Notes: generated from the sequence alone by a model not told the origin. DNA of 64,000 nt from Aspidapion aeneum (GCA_963576565.1 OY755042.1:95474185-95538184); one strand, 5' to 3'; positions 32,062 through 44,065 are shown, numbered from the stretch's first letter. A program made the numbers and translations.

Positions 32062-33610
32062 CTTGTCGGTTTAGAACATTTTTCTACGTTGTTCGACGCC
32101 TATTCTCCACCTCCTTCGATCCTGATAATCATCTTCCGTCAGGTTTTTTTGACTCATTGATCTTTGGATTGACTGTTGCCATTCCAGTTTAGGACGCCCT
32201 CTTTGTCTGCGCCCTATTGGTTGCCATTCTAGGACCTGCTTTGGTAATCTTTCGTCGTTCATCGATGTCATCCGTTATGCTTCCCTCGATTCCCATTCTT
32301 TCTTTTATGATCTCATTTCTTATATGATCTGTTCTAGATATTCTCATTAATCTTCTTATTGCATCCATTTCGACACTTTCCATTTTTGCTTTGTATTTTT
32401 CTGTTACACGACAAGTCTCTATTCCATACAGCAGCGTGCTTTGCACCATTGTTTCATATATGTTAAATTTTAGATTCTTTCTTATCTTTCTGCTCCATAA
32501 AATACTGTTAAGACAACCAATTACCTTTTTTGCTTTTAATATTCTTTTTTCTAGTTCTTTACAGTCTGTTCCTGTCTTATCAAATGTTACACCCAAGTAT
32601 ACATACTCATTGCATGGAGCTATTGTTTGTCCATTGTCTAGTTCTAACTCACTGTCTTTTCCACGTTCACTGTCAACTTCCACTTTTGGTATTCTTCCGT
32701 TAACTTTCTCATCATATACTCCATGTCTTTTTTATCATTAGCTACAATTACTTGGTCGTCAGCAAACTGTTGTGTGTATATTGTAAATCGGCCGTTAAGT
32801 TGTATTCCCATGCCGTGTACTTTACGTTTCCAGTTTTTTAGAGCTTCTGCGATATATATTTCAAAAAGAGTTGGAGAGATACAACATCCCTGTCTTTAGC
32901 CTTTCGTTACCTGGAACTCCCTTGAAAGTCGATTTCCAATTTTAATTTTAGATTTTGACCCTATGTACAGTTCTTTTGTCGCTTTTATATATGTATGATT
33001 GATATTAGTTTGTTCTAACACTGTCCATAATTTTTCTACTGGGACGGTATCATATGATTTTTGTAGGTCCACAAAGGTAACATGAGTCTCTATATTTCTG
33101 GCACTCCTTTTCTCAATTACTGGTTTAAGACAAAAAACATTATCATATCACTACAAGATCTGCCTGCACGAAACCCACTGTGCTCTTCTTCTTCTTGGTC
33201 ATGAAAATCATTCTCTATTAGGTCTCTAAGAATCCTACCGTACAATCTACTTAGAGTACTGGTTACTGAAATTCCTCTGTAGTTGTTGCATTCCAGCTTG
33301 TTTCCTTTTTTAGGTGTAGAGGATATGAATGCTATTTTCTAATCATCAGGTTGCCCGTTTATGCATTGATTGATAACATATGTGAGATTTTCTAGTAGTT
33401 TTTCTGATCCATATTTGAGCATATCAGCGTATATGCCCCCAGGTCCGCTAGCTTTTCCGGATTTAAGCTTTTTAATACTATTCTTTATAATTTCTTTTTC
33501 GATAATCACTTCCACTCCATGTACTTCTATGTCTCTCCTCGGAAAGGCTGTCAGATATTCGGGTCTTGTTTCCTGTAGGAGGATCTTGTAGTGTTCTGTC
33601 ATCAGGTTTG
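32062..33610 (-). pseudogene. RTE-like LINE L1 family, copy 2 (RT region)
   Basis: Minus-strand copy of the same family as 12507-17416, with the (TAG)n-type 3' end at about 32062. From 33610 downwards: EVIIEKEIIKNSIKKLKSGK, SRLYG, a short duplication at 33140, the DLQKSYDTVP region, FADD-equivalent (32755), and RRQRGRPKLEW. It has frameshifts, a stop in the GLR-QGC region, and a deletion removing the WYGHV segment at about 32262. It sits in the dopamine receptor intron in antisense orientation. Confidence 0.8.
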
Positions 33611-35395
33611 ATGATCTTATGATGATTTAAAATGTAACATGCAAAAAATATACCAAGATATGACCCACCCAAAACAAGAAAGGATAGACCCAGTTGACTT
33701 TTTACTTGGTTTTTTTTCAATTAAAAATGCATTGTTGGATGAGATAAAAAGCTTACCTTAAACAATTTTATTTTAGCATTTTCCAAACAGGCAGCTACTT
33801 GGTGTAGTTTTTAATTTATTTGTTTATAGATGAAGCCCATTTGCCTTTCTTTTACATGCGCAAAGTGCTCAATGATAAGCTTATTAAAATTTTCCGTAAC
33901 TAGTCAACAATTTTCTTTCAATTGAATACATAGCTAAGCCGTTCAATCTACTTTGACACATTCTACTTGCACTAAAATTTTGGCTAATTTTTGAGGTCCG
34001 GTCTATCAGACCCGAAAGATTCTATTTGTAATCGAAGTTAATTATATAATTGGCGGTATTTATTTCCATTTTGAAAACAAACGAAAATAAAAACAAACAA
34101 TAATCATGCGACCGGTAAGGCTTTTACCACTGACCTACCAGAAATCCAAACAAACTGTCACCTTGCAACAGCTGATTGCCGACCTTGCTCTAGGATGTAT
34201 AGTTATTCAAAGCTATTGCGACCAGCAAAAAAGGGCGAAAATTAAGTTATTAATAATGTGTAATTCATCAGCATTATTTGATAAAAAAATAGGTTGATAA
34301 TATACAAATAAAAATAAAAATAAACGAAGATTATGGGAAAATGTGTAGGTGTCTTATGCAGAATCAGGTAAATACCTATAAAAATAAAAAGTTGGTCAAC
34401 TTTTAACTTCCATTTTTATTTTACTTAACAGAAACCGTATTAAAAATTTATTTTAGTCTTTATTTTTATTTGGCTGAACAAACAGCAAAACAGCAAAATA
34501 TTTGTATTTTTATATTTATTTTTGCCTGTATAAACCCAGCATTAATATAATTTATGCCCCAGGAATCTTAACTTTTGTTATCCTTACCATTACAAAAAAA
34601 ATATTACAACCATTTTTTGCTAATCACAAGAGCTTGGAATAAATTATAGGGCAACGGTCGCTTTCGCACGATGAAGATGACCGACGTTAACTAAAAAAAA
34701 CACTGCCACCTTGCCCTCCCTGTAGCTGTTACCACTGATTGCGACCTTGTTATTGAATCCGTCTGTACTAGTAGGGAAGAACGGGACAAGATGGAGTCGC
34801 AGTACTTTTAAGCATGGTTTTTTATTGTTAATATTTTTGCCAAATAATATTTCCATGGTAGGATGACTATATGACTAAAATCTCTAGAAAATTTGGCATT
34901 TGGGGGTTTAAAAATTTAAAAAAAAAAGTATTTTTGGTTTATTTCATTTTTCCAAAAAATTTGCAAAATAAATTGCTAAACTTACCCCTGATATCAACAA
35001 AGATAATTTTTAGGTACATATCTGATCTGATTTTTTCACCGATTTCTTTTTCTTCTTGTAACGAGAAGCAAAATTAGAAATACCCTATTCTGCAACAACG
35101 ATTTAAAATGATAGTGTATGTAAGTTTTAGGTGGACCGTATCTTCTTATTATCTCTTAGCTTAAACTTTAGCTTTTAGAACTTTGTCTAAGCTGCTATGG
35201 TCTCTTATGATCTTGTATAAGTCATAGTTTTAGAGAAATGCATATTTGCGGAAAGTAAGTTTCCCGTAGTTTTACCTAATTGGGGTACACAAGTTTGTTT
35301 CTGGCATGTTTTAGTAGCGGACGTCGCAACAATTTGTAAGGAGACTAAAGCATACCAACGCTCTTGTACAAATTTTACGTGTTGTTTTTTTTTGA
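33611..35395. other. Intron DNA with an AT-rich inverted repeat
   Basis: About 34060-34110 and 34330-34530 share aaataaaaa-rich inverted segments (aaaagttggtcaacttttaa is itself a palindrome at about 34399). No protein-like frame. The remainder is featureless intron sequence. Confidence 0.4.
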
Positions 35396-35404
35396 GAACA
35401 TATT

Positions 35405-36140
35405 TTACAAAACTTTTGGCTTTGGCTCAGGATTATGACAACCTTGAATATATAACATGAAAACTAATAGAAGAGTACAATAAGTGGGGACCAGAGGTTA
35501 ATCTCAATAAGACAGAGTATATGTGTAATCTTAAATACCGGGCAGCGAATTCAGTCCTGTGATGAGTATAAATACTTAGGTCTAAAAATTACAGCTGACT
35601 TGAATAACTTTATTAAATGGAAATTAAATTGGGACCAAAGTATATCAAAACATAATAAAAAGCTTATATATAACACCATTGTAAAATGTATTATTAAATA
35701 CGGCTCAGAAGTATGGCAAATCAAGGATAGAACAGAAAAAATGCTTTCCGCTACAGAGATGGACTATTGGAGAAGAACAGCAGGGAAATCAAAAAGAGAA
35801 AGAGTTACAAATCAAAGAATAATAATAATTTTGTGGTAATCTTTCTTCCTAAAGAAAGAATGGGAATCGAGGGAAGCATAACGGATGACATCACTAAAAG
35901 GCAATTGATATGGTACGGCCATGTACAACGGATGCACGACGAAAGATTACCAAAACAGGTCCTAGAGTGGCAACCAGTAGGGCGCAGAAAAAGAGGACGT
36001 CCTAAACTAGAATGGCAACAGTCAATCCAAAGATCAATGAGTCAAAAGAATTTGACAGAAGATGATTGTCAGGATCGAAGGAGGTGGAGAATAGGCGTCG
36101 GACAACGTAGAAAAACGTTCTAAACCGACATAGTAGTAGG
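35405..36140 (+). pseudogene. Chimeric LINE fragment: L2a part fused to L1 part
   Basis: About 35410-35830 matches the L2a family (EEYNKWGPEVNLNKTEYM-like, then WDQSISKHNKKLIYNT and EKMLSATEMDYWRRTAGKSK). From about 35848 the sequence is instead the L1 family C-terminus (KERMGIEGSITDDITKRQLI, then RRKRGRPKLEW and the stop at 36121) plus its TAGTAGTAG 3' end. The switch occurs just before the homologous ITDDI/WYGHV region of the two families. Frameshifts and a deletion are present in the L2a half. It is inside the dopamine receptor intron. Confidence 0.8.
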
Positions 36141-36278
36141 TAATCTTCCCCTACTTTTTTGCCTACTACAAGATTGCAAAGGGATAAATACTTGATTTTT
36201 TAGTTATTAAAATATTAGAAGAATAAACTTAATAATAAACACCGCATGGCCTAGTCTATTAAAACCGATCGACAGTTA

Positions 36279-36772
36279 TAGTTTTTGCAAAGTCAGTTGA
36301 ACAAAGATAAAAGCCGACCATCGGCATATACTTTATAGATTGTGACATGGCCGGCGGTAGATATACTCATGAAAATTATTTCATTTAATTATGGCGTAAA
36401 CTAAAGAAATAAAAATAGATAATAAAACTTTCCATTCCTACACCTACAGGAACGACACTGATTTATTTTCTAACTCTGCATACTGCCGACTAAAGAGGTC
36501 CCGCAAAGCACACCCGAAAGCAATTAAAAGCGCATCTCAAAAAAATCTGCCAATAAGGTGCCGTACATCCACTTGAGCTCGGTCGGTCGGAAAACAATAC
36601 TTTGTGGTCGGACCGCAAAGAGTCGCGCCTCTTCTATGTCGATAGGGATGAAATTATACCAGGAAGATTTTATATGAATTTGGATAACTTTTGAAGGGCA
36701 GAATGAAGCAAAATTTCAGGAAATCGATAGAACACCGTATTAGGAGTTATTCAAGTGACTTTGCAAAAACTA
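36279..36772. mobile_element. MITE family M1, copy 3
   Basis: 494 bp, TA on both sides (36277-36278 and 36773-36774), perfect TAGTTTTTGCAAAGTCA inverted ends. Same orientation as copy 1 at 7840. It lies in the dopamine receptor intron. Confidence 0.92.
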
Positions 36773-36774
36773 TA

Positions 36775-37240
36775 CGTCTGGTTATAGTAGGCAGCCACCA
36801 CTTACGTCTTAAAAGTATTTATATTTTTGTCGGGTGCGTTGTTTTATATTTTGTTGGTGGTGTTTTTGATAGAGATTCAATCCACCAAAACTACAGAAAA
36901 GTTCAGTAAAAGAACATTTTAGTGATTTATCGTTTCTCAGTTTTAAATGAATGGACTATAGACTGCCAGTACTAACGTTAGTAGCCCAAGAAATCTCAAG
37001 GTTTAAGAACACAAGGGAGATCGGGGCACGATTTAATTTTTTTCACTCCTGGTTTTATTTGAGTCAACGCAACGTTGTGAAAGTTTCTTCTTCTTGCGAC
37101 GCCTATTTGTTGCCGATGCTGATGATCATCATAGCAATTATTATCTTGCTTGCAGCTGCGCAGAACATGAAATTCTATAACTTAATTTTAGTACAGAATT
37201 AAGTTGTCTACTACCTTACTTTTTAACTAAATTTAGTGAC
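36775..37240. other. Intron DNA, nothing recognised
   Basis: A short + strand frame (36951-37202) ends in a hydrophobic stretch (LLPMLMIIIAIIILLAAA) but has no supporting splice or start context, so it is not called. Confidence 0.35.
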
Positions 37241-37249
37241 TTGCTTTAG

Positions 37250-37512
37250 CAAGGGCGGACCCAGAGGTGCTTCTCGGGGGGGCACTTTAGGTGACATGCT
37301 CTGTTGGTAAAAAACGGTATATATTTTATTGAATTAGTCAGTGGTTGTAATTTCGATGATAAAAACAATAAACACTTTCAAGCGCCGGAGGCAAAAATTT
37401 TGAATTTTTATTAGCAAAAACATTACTTTTTACTCATTTTTTGTATATTCAAAAAATTCTCGGGGGGGGGGGGCAGGTGCCCCTAGTGCCCCCCCCCCTG
37501 AATCCGCCACTG
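37250..37512. mobile_element. hAT-like MITE, 263 bp, 8-bp TSD
   Basis: A perfect 8-bp duplication TGCTTTAG (37242-37249 and 37513-37520) flanks inverted ends CAAGGGCGGACCCAGAGG and, on the reverse strand, CAGTGGCGGATTCAGGG. CAG-type tips with GGCGGA are typical of hAT-derived MITEs. Long G and C homopolymers lie just inside the right end. Confidence 0.88.
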
Positions 37513-37520
37513 TGCTTTAG

Positions 37521-38247
37521 TAATTTAATTTAACCGTGTGCACCCGCTATTATGTAGGTCCGTCCTAATTTCAAATCTGCATTTTGACGAATAATCTGGG
37601 TTTTTTTTATAAAAGCATGCATTTTAGAAATTTAACTATTAAGGTAAGTAAGGGGTATAAGGCCCACTTTATTTTTACGAATTATGTTAAAGTACAAGCT
37701 AGGATTTCGCTGGTAATTTCCAATACTTTATTGAGTTACCCACCGGTCCTACAAAAAATAATTAAATTCTAAAAAAGAAATATTTAGGAAAAATATATAG
37801 GAATCTGTCGATAATAACGCCCACCAATATAAGCATAAGGTTTCAATACTTTAAATATGACCCAAAATAAATCCCATAAAACAGCATTTTCAAAAAACTC
37901 ATGGTAGTAGTTAGAATACATTTTAGTTAATGTTTGGTTTTTTCATATTTGGCATTCGCCTAGGCCCTAATATCTGGTGGGCCTTATTATGCGACTTATA
38001 ATGTTTGGTAATTTTTTTCATGCGAACAAGTTCTGCGTTTAAATAAAATAAATATAAAAGCTAAACGTAATTGTATTTGTTTTTATTAAAAGCTACTAGG
38101 TGAAGGTTAAAACGTTTAAGTAATGTAAAACCTATTTTAAAAACACAAAACTCCAACTTGTGTGTATTTTAACATGTTTACCGAAGAGTGGGTCTTATAT
38201 CCCTCATCCACCTTAGGTAAAATTATTGTATTATTATTTTTTTTTAG
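37521..38247 (+). other. Dopamine receptor intron, distal part
   Basis: AT-rich sequence ending in a long pyrimidine tract (ttattattttttttttag) that forms the acceptor for the TM3 exon. No other feature was seen. Confidence 0.6.
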
Positions 38248-38411
38248 GTTATGACCTTCGCGGGAGTCAACGACCTGCTAGGGTACTGGATTTTCGGCGC
38301 AAAATTTTGCGACACTTGGGTGGCGTTTGACGTAATGTGTTCCACTGCCAGTATTCTTAATTTATGTGCCATATCATTGGATAGATATATACATATTAAA
38401 GATCCATTAAG
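38248..38411 (+). CDS. Dop1R1: D1-like dopamine receptor exon (ECL1-TM3-DRY)
   Basis: Acceptor ttttttttttag precedes 54 full codons and two bases of a split Arg codon, then donor AG|GTAAGC. It encodes [17 protein letters not shown] (end of TM2 and first extracellular loop with the conserved Trp), the disulphide Cys and TM3 ([20 protein letters not shown]) with the amine-binding Asp, and the G-protein-coupling DRY motif followed by IHIKDPLR. Phase matches the preceding exon exactly (LFVASL|VMTFAG). The [11 protein letters not shown] ending fits Dop1R1-type receptors. The next exon (cytoplasmic loop 2 and TM4) was not found in the remaining 25.6 kb. Confidence 0.95.
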
Positions 38412-39862
38412 GTAAGCTATAGGTATTTTTAGTGAGTTTTATAAGGAAATACTCAGAAAAAAACAAATTATGCGGTATACTTTAATTTTCATCCAACCAA
38501 ACTCGCTATAATTGCCACTGTTAGTTGTTATTTTTTTTATTTTTGTTGGAAAAAAGAAGAAAAAATCTCGAAATTTTCCTACTCTAATGAAGAGGTAATG
38601 TTTTAGGACCCTGAACAGTTTTTGACAGTAATAAAGGAAAACAGCAGTTGACTGGTTGACAAGCACTTGACATTTCTAAGCCAGAGAACGATATGTCATA
38701 ATGGGACAAGAACGGGAGCCGCACATTTTGCCACTTTTACTTTGATCAAATCCAATCCGTTAATCTTTTACCGCCTGTCTAAAAGGAATTCTTAAAAGCT
38801 TCTCCTATTGAAGTGCGAGAAAGGAATCCGAAATATAGATGTATTTAACAAAGATAGCCTGACTTTTCTTTTTTTTGTGACTCCTCCTTTTAAAGTGGCG
38901 CCTATTAGGTATCCCTACCAAAAGTCGCCGAAATCGGGGATGGCTTGCATCGTCGGGCGTCGCATTTAGAAGGTTCCAGGCCGGACCTCGTACCCATTTA
39001 CTTGCTTTACTCTTAGGGCGGAACGAGTCGAGGCTCTGTGTCCAATAAAATATATTAAAGGAGAGGTACAACTTTGGCTTTTAAGAATTACTTCGGAACA
39101 TCCGGTATAATCCTCGGTTTGACTAGATTTGATGTGATGCAAATGGGCGCAGCGTCGAGAAGACTTAGGGGAGGGGGTTCGATTCAGTTGTTTGTTGTGG
39201 AGGAGGTAAATGCCATTTTGTATAGCTAATAACAAAAAGCACCTGTTTATTTTGAAGAACTGTCTCTAAAAAATTTTGATGACCAAAAAAAGGTTCTCTT
39301 CATTTCCATTAGTTTTCCTAAAGCACCCTAAATTTCCCAACTGGCCGGCATCATTTAAAGATGTGGGAAAATGGTTTTTAATTCTGCAGAAATTACACGA
39401 ATTTAAATAATTTCGAGAGTAATGTTATGTAATGTTTTACAAACCTCTATTAAATCCCGTAAATTAGTTGGTTTATGAGATCAGACGACGTTTTTTTGCC
39501 GGGACATTAATTTTTCCAGTAAGATTAAGTAAATCTGACATATTTGAAAATTGATAAAAGATCCATTCTTCTTTCTCAAATTACTTAATTTTAGTGCTGG
39601 GATATTACGCAAAACGTATAAAATTCAATTTGCAAGGCGTCATATTTTAAATATGCGGTCTTAGCACAAGGGAGAAAACACTGATAAATTATATCTAAGG
39701 CATGATTCTTTACACACGACTTAAGACCCCCTCACCCTTGACCAAAGAGCAATTTTTTGTTAGCGATCTTGGTATAAGTCGCAAGACTCTTGGTACAAGC
39801 AATTTTACAATCATTTATCAAGAGAATCATTCCCTTGAACTAAGAATCCGGGGGCGTTGGCC
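38412..39862. other. Probable receptor intron, partly less AT-rich
   Basis: A stretch at 38860-39235 has higher GC and overlapping minus-strand open frames (for example HPRFRRLLVGIPNRRHF). I do not recognise them. A + strand frame at 39702-39890 runs into the palindrome cluster at 39863. No gene is called. Confidence 0.4.
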
Positions 39863-39895
39863 TAGAGTCACTGCTTCCAGGGTGCAGTGACCTTA
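39863..39895. mobile_element. Tip-to-tip palindrome, TAAGGTCAC family (39.9 kb a)
   Basis: 33 bp: TAGAGTCACTGC, nine central bases, then GCAGTGACCTTA. Flanks cgttggcc (39855-39862) and ggttggcc (39896-39903) match at 7 of 8. The tips resemble the 28671 and 58847 palindromes only over the outer part. Lower confidence than those two. Confidence 0.6.
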
Positions 39896-39934
39896 GGTTG
39901 GCCCTATTCGAGATTTACAATTCCTTGGTTCAAG

Positions 39935-39965
39935 CACGGATCACCTATTTGTTAGGTGATCCGTG
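39935..39965. mobile_element. Tip-to-tip palindrome, element B family, 7-bp TSD
   Basis: 31 bp: CACGGATCACCTA, two extra T, then TGTTAGGTGATCCGTG. These are the tips of P-like element B. A perfect 7-bp duplication GTTCAAG flanks it (39928-39934 and 39966-39972). Retained tips are 13 and 16 bases, consistent with a P-type excision footprint with filler. It is 39 bp from the palindrome at 39863. Confidence 0.87.
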
Positions 39966-40119
39966 GTTCAAGTTCATATCAGTTTGATTCAAGAGATATA
40001 TTTTTTAATTGTGGCGAGCAAAGATATTGTTTAATGCGACCCATATAGAAAAAAAACAAAGCAGTCATTTTAATAATAACTCAAGCCTATTTTTTGTTTG
40101 AAACTCGTAGACAATGATT

Positions 40120-40693
40120 CAGGAGAAACAAAATTTTGGACTTCCATGTTCTTTATTTATTTTAAACACGATGTTTCGGTTAGTAAGTATCTCTAACCGT
40201 TTTCAAGTGTAAACTAAACAATCTAGTTATAGACTATTTATACTACTCGGTGTGCAGTCAGGTGTGACGGCCCGCCCCCTTTTTTTCTCAAATTCTCAAC
40301 ATAATTATCCGTTGGGATTTCTTAACATTCCATATGTTCAAGGGATTTCAGAAAACCTAAGACAAATAGTTTTTGTAACTAAAACACAACCAGAAAATCC
40401 CTCAAATAATAAGGTTAGGTTAGAGTAAATGAACATCAAAAAAGTTCCCAATTAGGGGATATTGAAAAATCCGGTTTAGCGGATCACGCATGGTCAAATG
40501 ATCACAGGATTCAGTGATCAGAAGCTAAAGTTTTGCATAAGGAGTCGCATTGGCGAAAACGAACATTTATTGAAGCTGCATTTATAATGCAGAATAAAGA
40601 AGTTCTAAGTCAACCAACCACTCCTTAAGGAAAACAGGCGTCTTAGGATTAAAAATGGGGGCGGGCCTTAGTGTAGCCTATAGACTAGATACT

Positions 40694-40748
<55 letters not shown>

Positions 40749-40825
40749 TACTTACTAACCGAAACGTCATCTTTAAAATAAATAAAGGCAATGGAAGTCC
40801 GAAATTTGGTTTCAAGCCTGACCTC
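40120..40825. repeat. Foldback element with central (TA)n
   Basis: The left arm (40133-40215: ttggacttccatgttcttta, acacgatgtttcggttagta, agtatct) is the imperfect reverse complement of the right arm (40747-40805). A (TA)n tract of about 50 bp at 40697-40746 abuts the right arm. The unique centre includes gtgacggcccgccccc. No gene. Confidence 0.65.
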
Positions 40826-41640
40826 CCTGTAATTTTATCATTAAATAATAAAATAAAAAATCTTTGGTAAAATTTTTGGTTATTATAATTGACGAAAAAA
40901 AATACAATTGCCGAAATCGAGTTAAATATTATATCATCACAATAAAATATATTCCATTAACTTTTACTGAGCTTTTCCAGAATTTCAAGTATGCTTTTGT
41001 AAAAAGAAACTTAACTTTTCCGGATGTAGACTGAAAAACTTTAATTAAGAAATGGAAAAAAAAAACATTATTCATTAAACTTAAGTGCTTTTTTGTTCAA
41101 GGCACAATTAAATTCTTTAAAAAAATAATGAGCGGAAAAAGCTTTTTAAGAGCATAACACTCATAAAAGACAAAGGAAGAACGATTGATGGGTATGTATA
41201 AGCTCTTAGAGCTATTATTTTGTGTAAAAAAGTTAATCCAAGAAGGACCTGACAACTTTATAACTTATTAGCTGCCTGAGGGTCCATTATGATTTTAATA
41301 AACAATTTTTTTAAAAGAACAAGTCTGCGTCGCAGGAAGAAAGCCGGCGCGTGTATCAGAATGACTCTTAGGAAAATGGGTTTAAGGTTTTGTACTTTTT
41401 TTTTGGTTTCAAAGTTGTAAGCAAATTTGCCTTTTTAAATTTTTTTTTCGTGGCTAATGGGAAGAGGAAAAACAACCAGTTATCTTATGACAACGTTTCG
41501 TGTATTTCAATTACACTTTATCAAGCCCTGAAAAGGCAACAAACAATGTAAAACATGTAGCAAAAGGATTTTTTTAAAATACTTTGGTATTTCTTTTTAT
41601 TCTTAGAACTTTCAGAACTTACACAGATGGTCCGGATGGT
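40826..41640. other. AT-rich DNA, nothing recognised
   Basis: No frame or repeat stands out, apart from an acgtttcgtgtatttc segment at about 41490 of a kind common in insect repeats. Confidence 0.35.
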
Positions 41641-43560
41641 CAGGCAACATATTCCAACTTATGTAAAAAGAAGCCAAGTGCGCGAAAATGGTATTCCGTA
41701 AAAAGAATTGAGAAAAAGTAAAATGAATGTTTTTTTCTAGTTTGGAAATGTTTTTTTAAACTTTGTTATTACAGCCAAACTTCTTTATGTTCAGATTAGC
41801 ACTGTGCCTAAGAGTCATTTGCAGCCGTAACAGCCAAGTTTAGAAAAACATTTCCAAACTAGTAAAAACCTTTTATTTTGAAATTTGTATCTGCGAACTC
41901 TGGCTTTAATTTTATCTTAATTCTTTTCACCGAATACCATTTTCGCGTACTTGGCTTCTTTTTACATGAAATGTTTTTGTTAAAATTTTACTCCTTTTTT
42001 AAAGGATTTGGATAATATTTTAGTTTTAAAGTAGTAAAATATGCGGAATATTGTTCAAAACTTTTCAATGCCTTATTTAAAATTTTGATACTTTTTAATT
42101 TTTTCTTATGGTTTTATCATAGTTCCTTTTAAAGCTCAGCTCTATAGCGTTTCTGGAAGTGGGCAATGTTACTTTTACATACTTTACATTTATAGGGGAG
42201 GCAAGTAAATTAAAATTTTGATGTTTTTAAAAATTTTCTTACAGTTTTATCATAGTTCCTTAGTCTTCCAAAGCTCAGCGCTCTAGCGTTTCAGGAAGTG
42301 GGCAATGTTACTTTTACATAATTTTACATTTATAGGGGAGGGAAGTAAATTGAAATTTTGGAGTTTTTTAATCTTTTTCTATAGTTTTAGCATAGTTCCT
42401 ATCGTCCTTCCAAAGCTCTCTATCGTTTCTGGAAGTGGGCAATGTTACTTTTACATAAATTTACATTTATAGGGAAAGAAAGTAAATTAAACTTTTGGGG
42501 TTTTTCAATTTTTTTCCTATAGTTTTATAATAGTTTCTCTCAGTCTACAAAAGCTCAGCCCTGTAGCATTTCTGGAAGTGGGCAATGTTACTTTTGGATA
42601 ACTTCACATGTATAGGGGAGCGGAGTAAATTAGAATTTTGGGGTTTTTTGAAGTGAATAAACCTCACAATTCTAATTTACTCCCCTCCCCTGTACATGTA
42701 AAGTTATGGAAAAGTAACATTGCCCACTTCCAGAAGCGCTAGAACTTTGGCAGACTGATATGAAAACCCCACCAAAATTTTAACTTGCTTCCCTTCCCTA
42801 TGAAATGAAATTTGGCACACTGATAGAAATTGTGACCAAACCCTTGAAAAAAATCAGAAAACCAAAAAATTCTAATTTACTCCCCTTCCCTATACATGTA
42901 TAGTTATGTAAAAGTAACATTGCCTACTTCCAGAAACGCTAGAGCGCTGAGCTTTGGAAAGCCGATAAAAACTATGATAAAACTATAGAAGAAAACTTAA
43001 AAAACCCACATTTTCATTAACTTCCCTCTAAATGTAAAGTTATGTAAAAGTAACATTGTCCACTTCCAGAAACGCTAGAGAGCTAAGCTTTGGAAGACTG
43101 ATAGGAGCTATGATAAAACTGTAGGAAAAAAAATTAAATACACCAAAATTTTCATTTACTTTCCTCCCCTATAAACGTAAAGTTATGTAAAAGTAACATT
43201 GCCCACTTCCAGTAACGCTAGAGAGCTGATCTTCAGAAGGCTGATACGAACTATGATAAAACCAAAGGAAAGAATAAAAAAAAACCTCAAAATTTTTAAT
43301 AAGGCATTGCAAAAGTTTTGAACAATATTCCGCATATTCTACTACTTTAAAACTTAAATATTGCCCAAGTCCTTGAAAAAAGGAGTGAAATCATAACAAA
43401 AAAAAGTTTAAAGAAATTGTCCAAACTAGTAAGAACCTTTCATTTTAAAAGTTGTATTGGAGAACTTGGCTTTACATTTATCTTAATTCTTTTTACGAAA
43501 TACCACTTTCGCGTACTTGGCTTTTTTTTACGTGAAATGTTTTTGTTATGATTAGTTTTA
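41640..43560. repeat. Palindromic array: four forward, four inverted ~140-bp units
   Basis: A unit centred on gaagtgggcaatgttacttt recurs on the + strand at about 42160, 42300, 42437 and 42579. Its reverse complement recurs at about 42716, 42919, 43056 and 43197. The symmetry centre is near 42650. Outer flanks also mirror (gtagtaaaatatgcggaata at 42031; its complement near 43320). Segments at 41840-41990 and 43420-43560 match in direct orientation (tttcgcgtacttggcttctt). Large foldback DNA with no coding frame. Confidence 0.8.
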
Positions 43561-44060
43561 GAAAAAAATAAACAAGAAGTAGAAGAAGAGGTTTTAAGCA
43601 GATTTTCTGAAGATGCATGTTCGTTTTTTCATTTTTGTTTCTTTTTGTTTATTTCAATAAATATCTATTTTATATTTAACTTTTGCATTTGCATTTGGGC
43701 CTCCCTAAGTTTCATGCTGCGTACGCCCATGACACTATCACTGGCAAAAGCAGGCTTATTCGAAAACGCGAAGCTGCAAATGCAGAGCAAATTGAAATCA
43801 AAAGGTGATAACTGAGTTTCCAATGTAGCTTTAATTACGAACTCTATCTCTGTGGAATACTGTGGAAGGCCGGGAAACTCTAGTTTGCGAAGATAGACTC
43901 GGCTAAAATTAGAAAAATCGGAATGAATTGCTTTATAGAGAAAAATCAAAGACCAGAAAATTACTTATTGCTAGCGGGCAGAAAAAAAAACATCAATTAG
44001 TTTTATGAAATCGGTATCCATCGTCATAAAGGACAAAAAAAAATTGTCAAAGATCTTAAA
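43561..44060. other. Non-coding spacer, nothing recognised
   Basis: A minus-strand frame (43665-43949) reads MIFLYKAIHSDFSNFSRVYL at its start but has no recognised motif or gene context. Confidence 0.35.
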
Positions 44061-44065
44061 GAAAA

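Noticed and set aside
38805..39235. Two overlapping minus-strand frames as a gene
   Set aside because: Protein-like in parts, but in different frames, with no recognised family or clear splice sites; left as unassigned.
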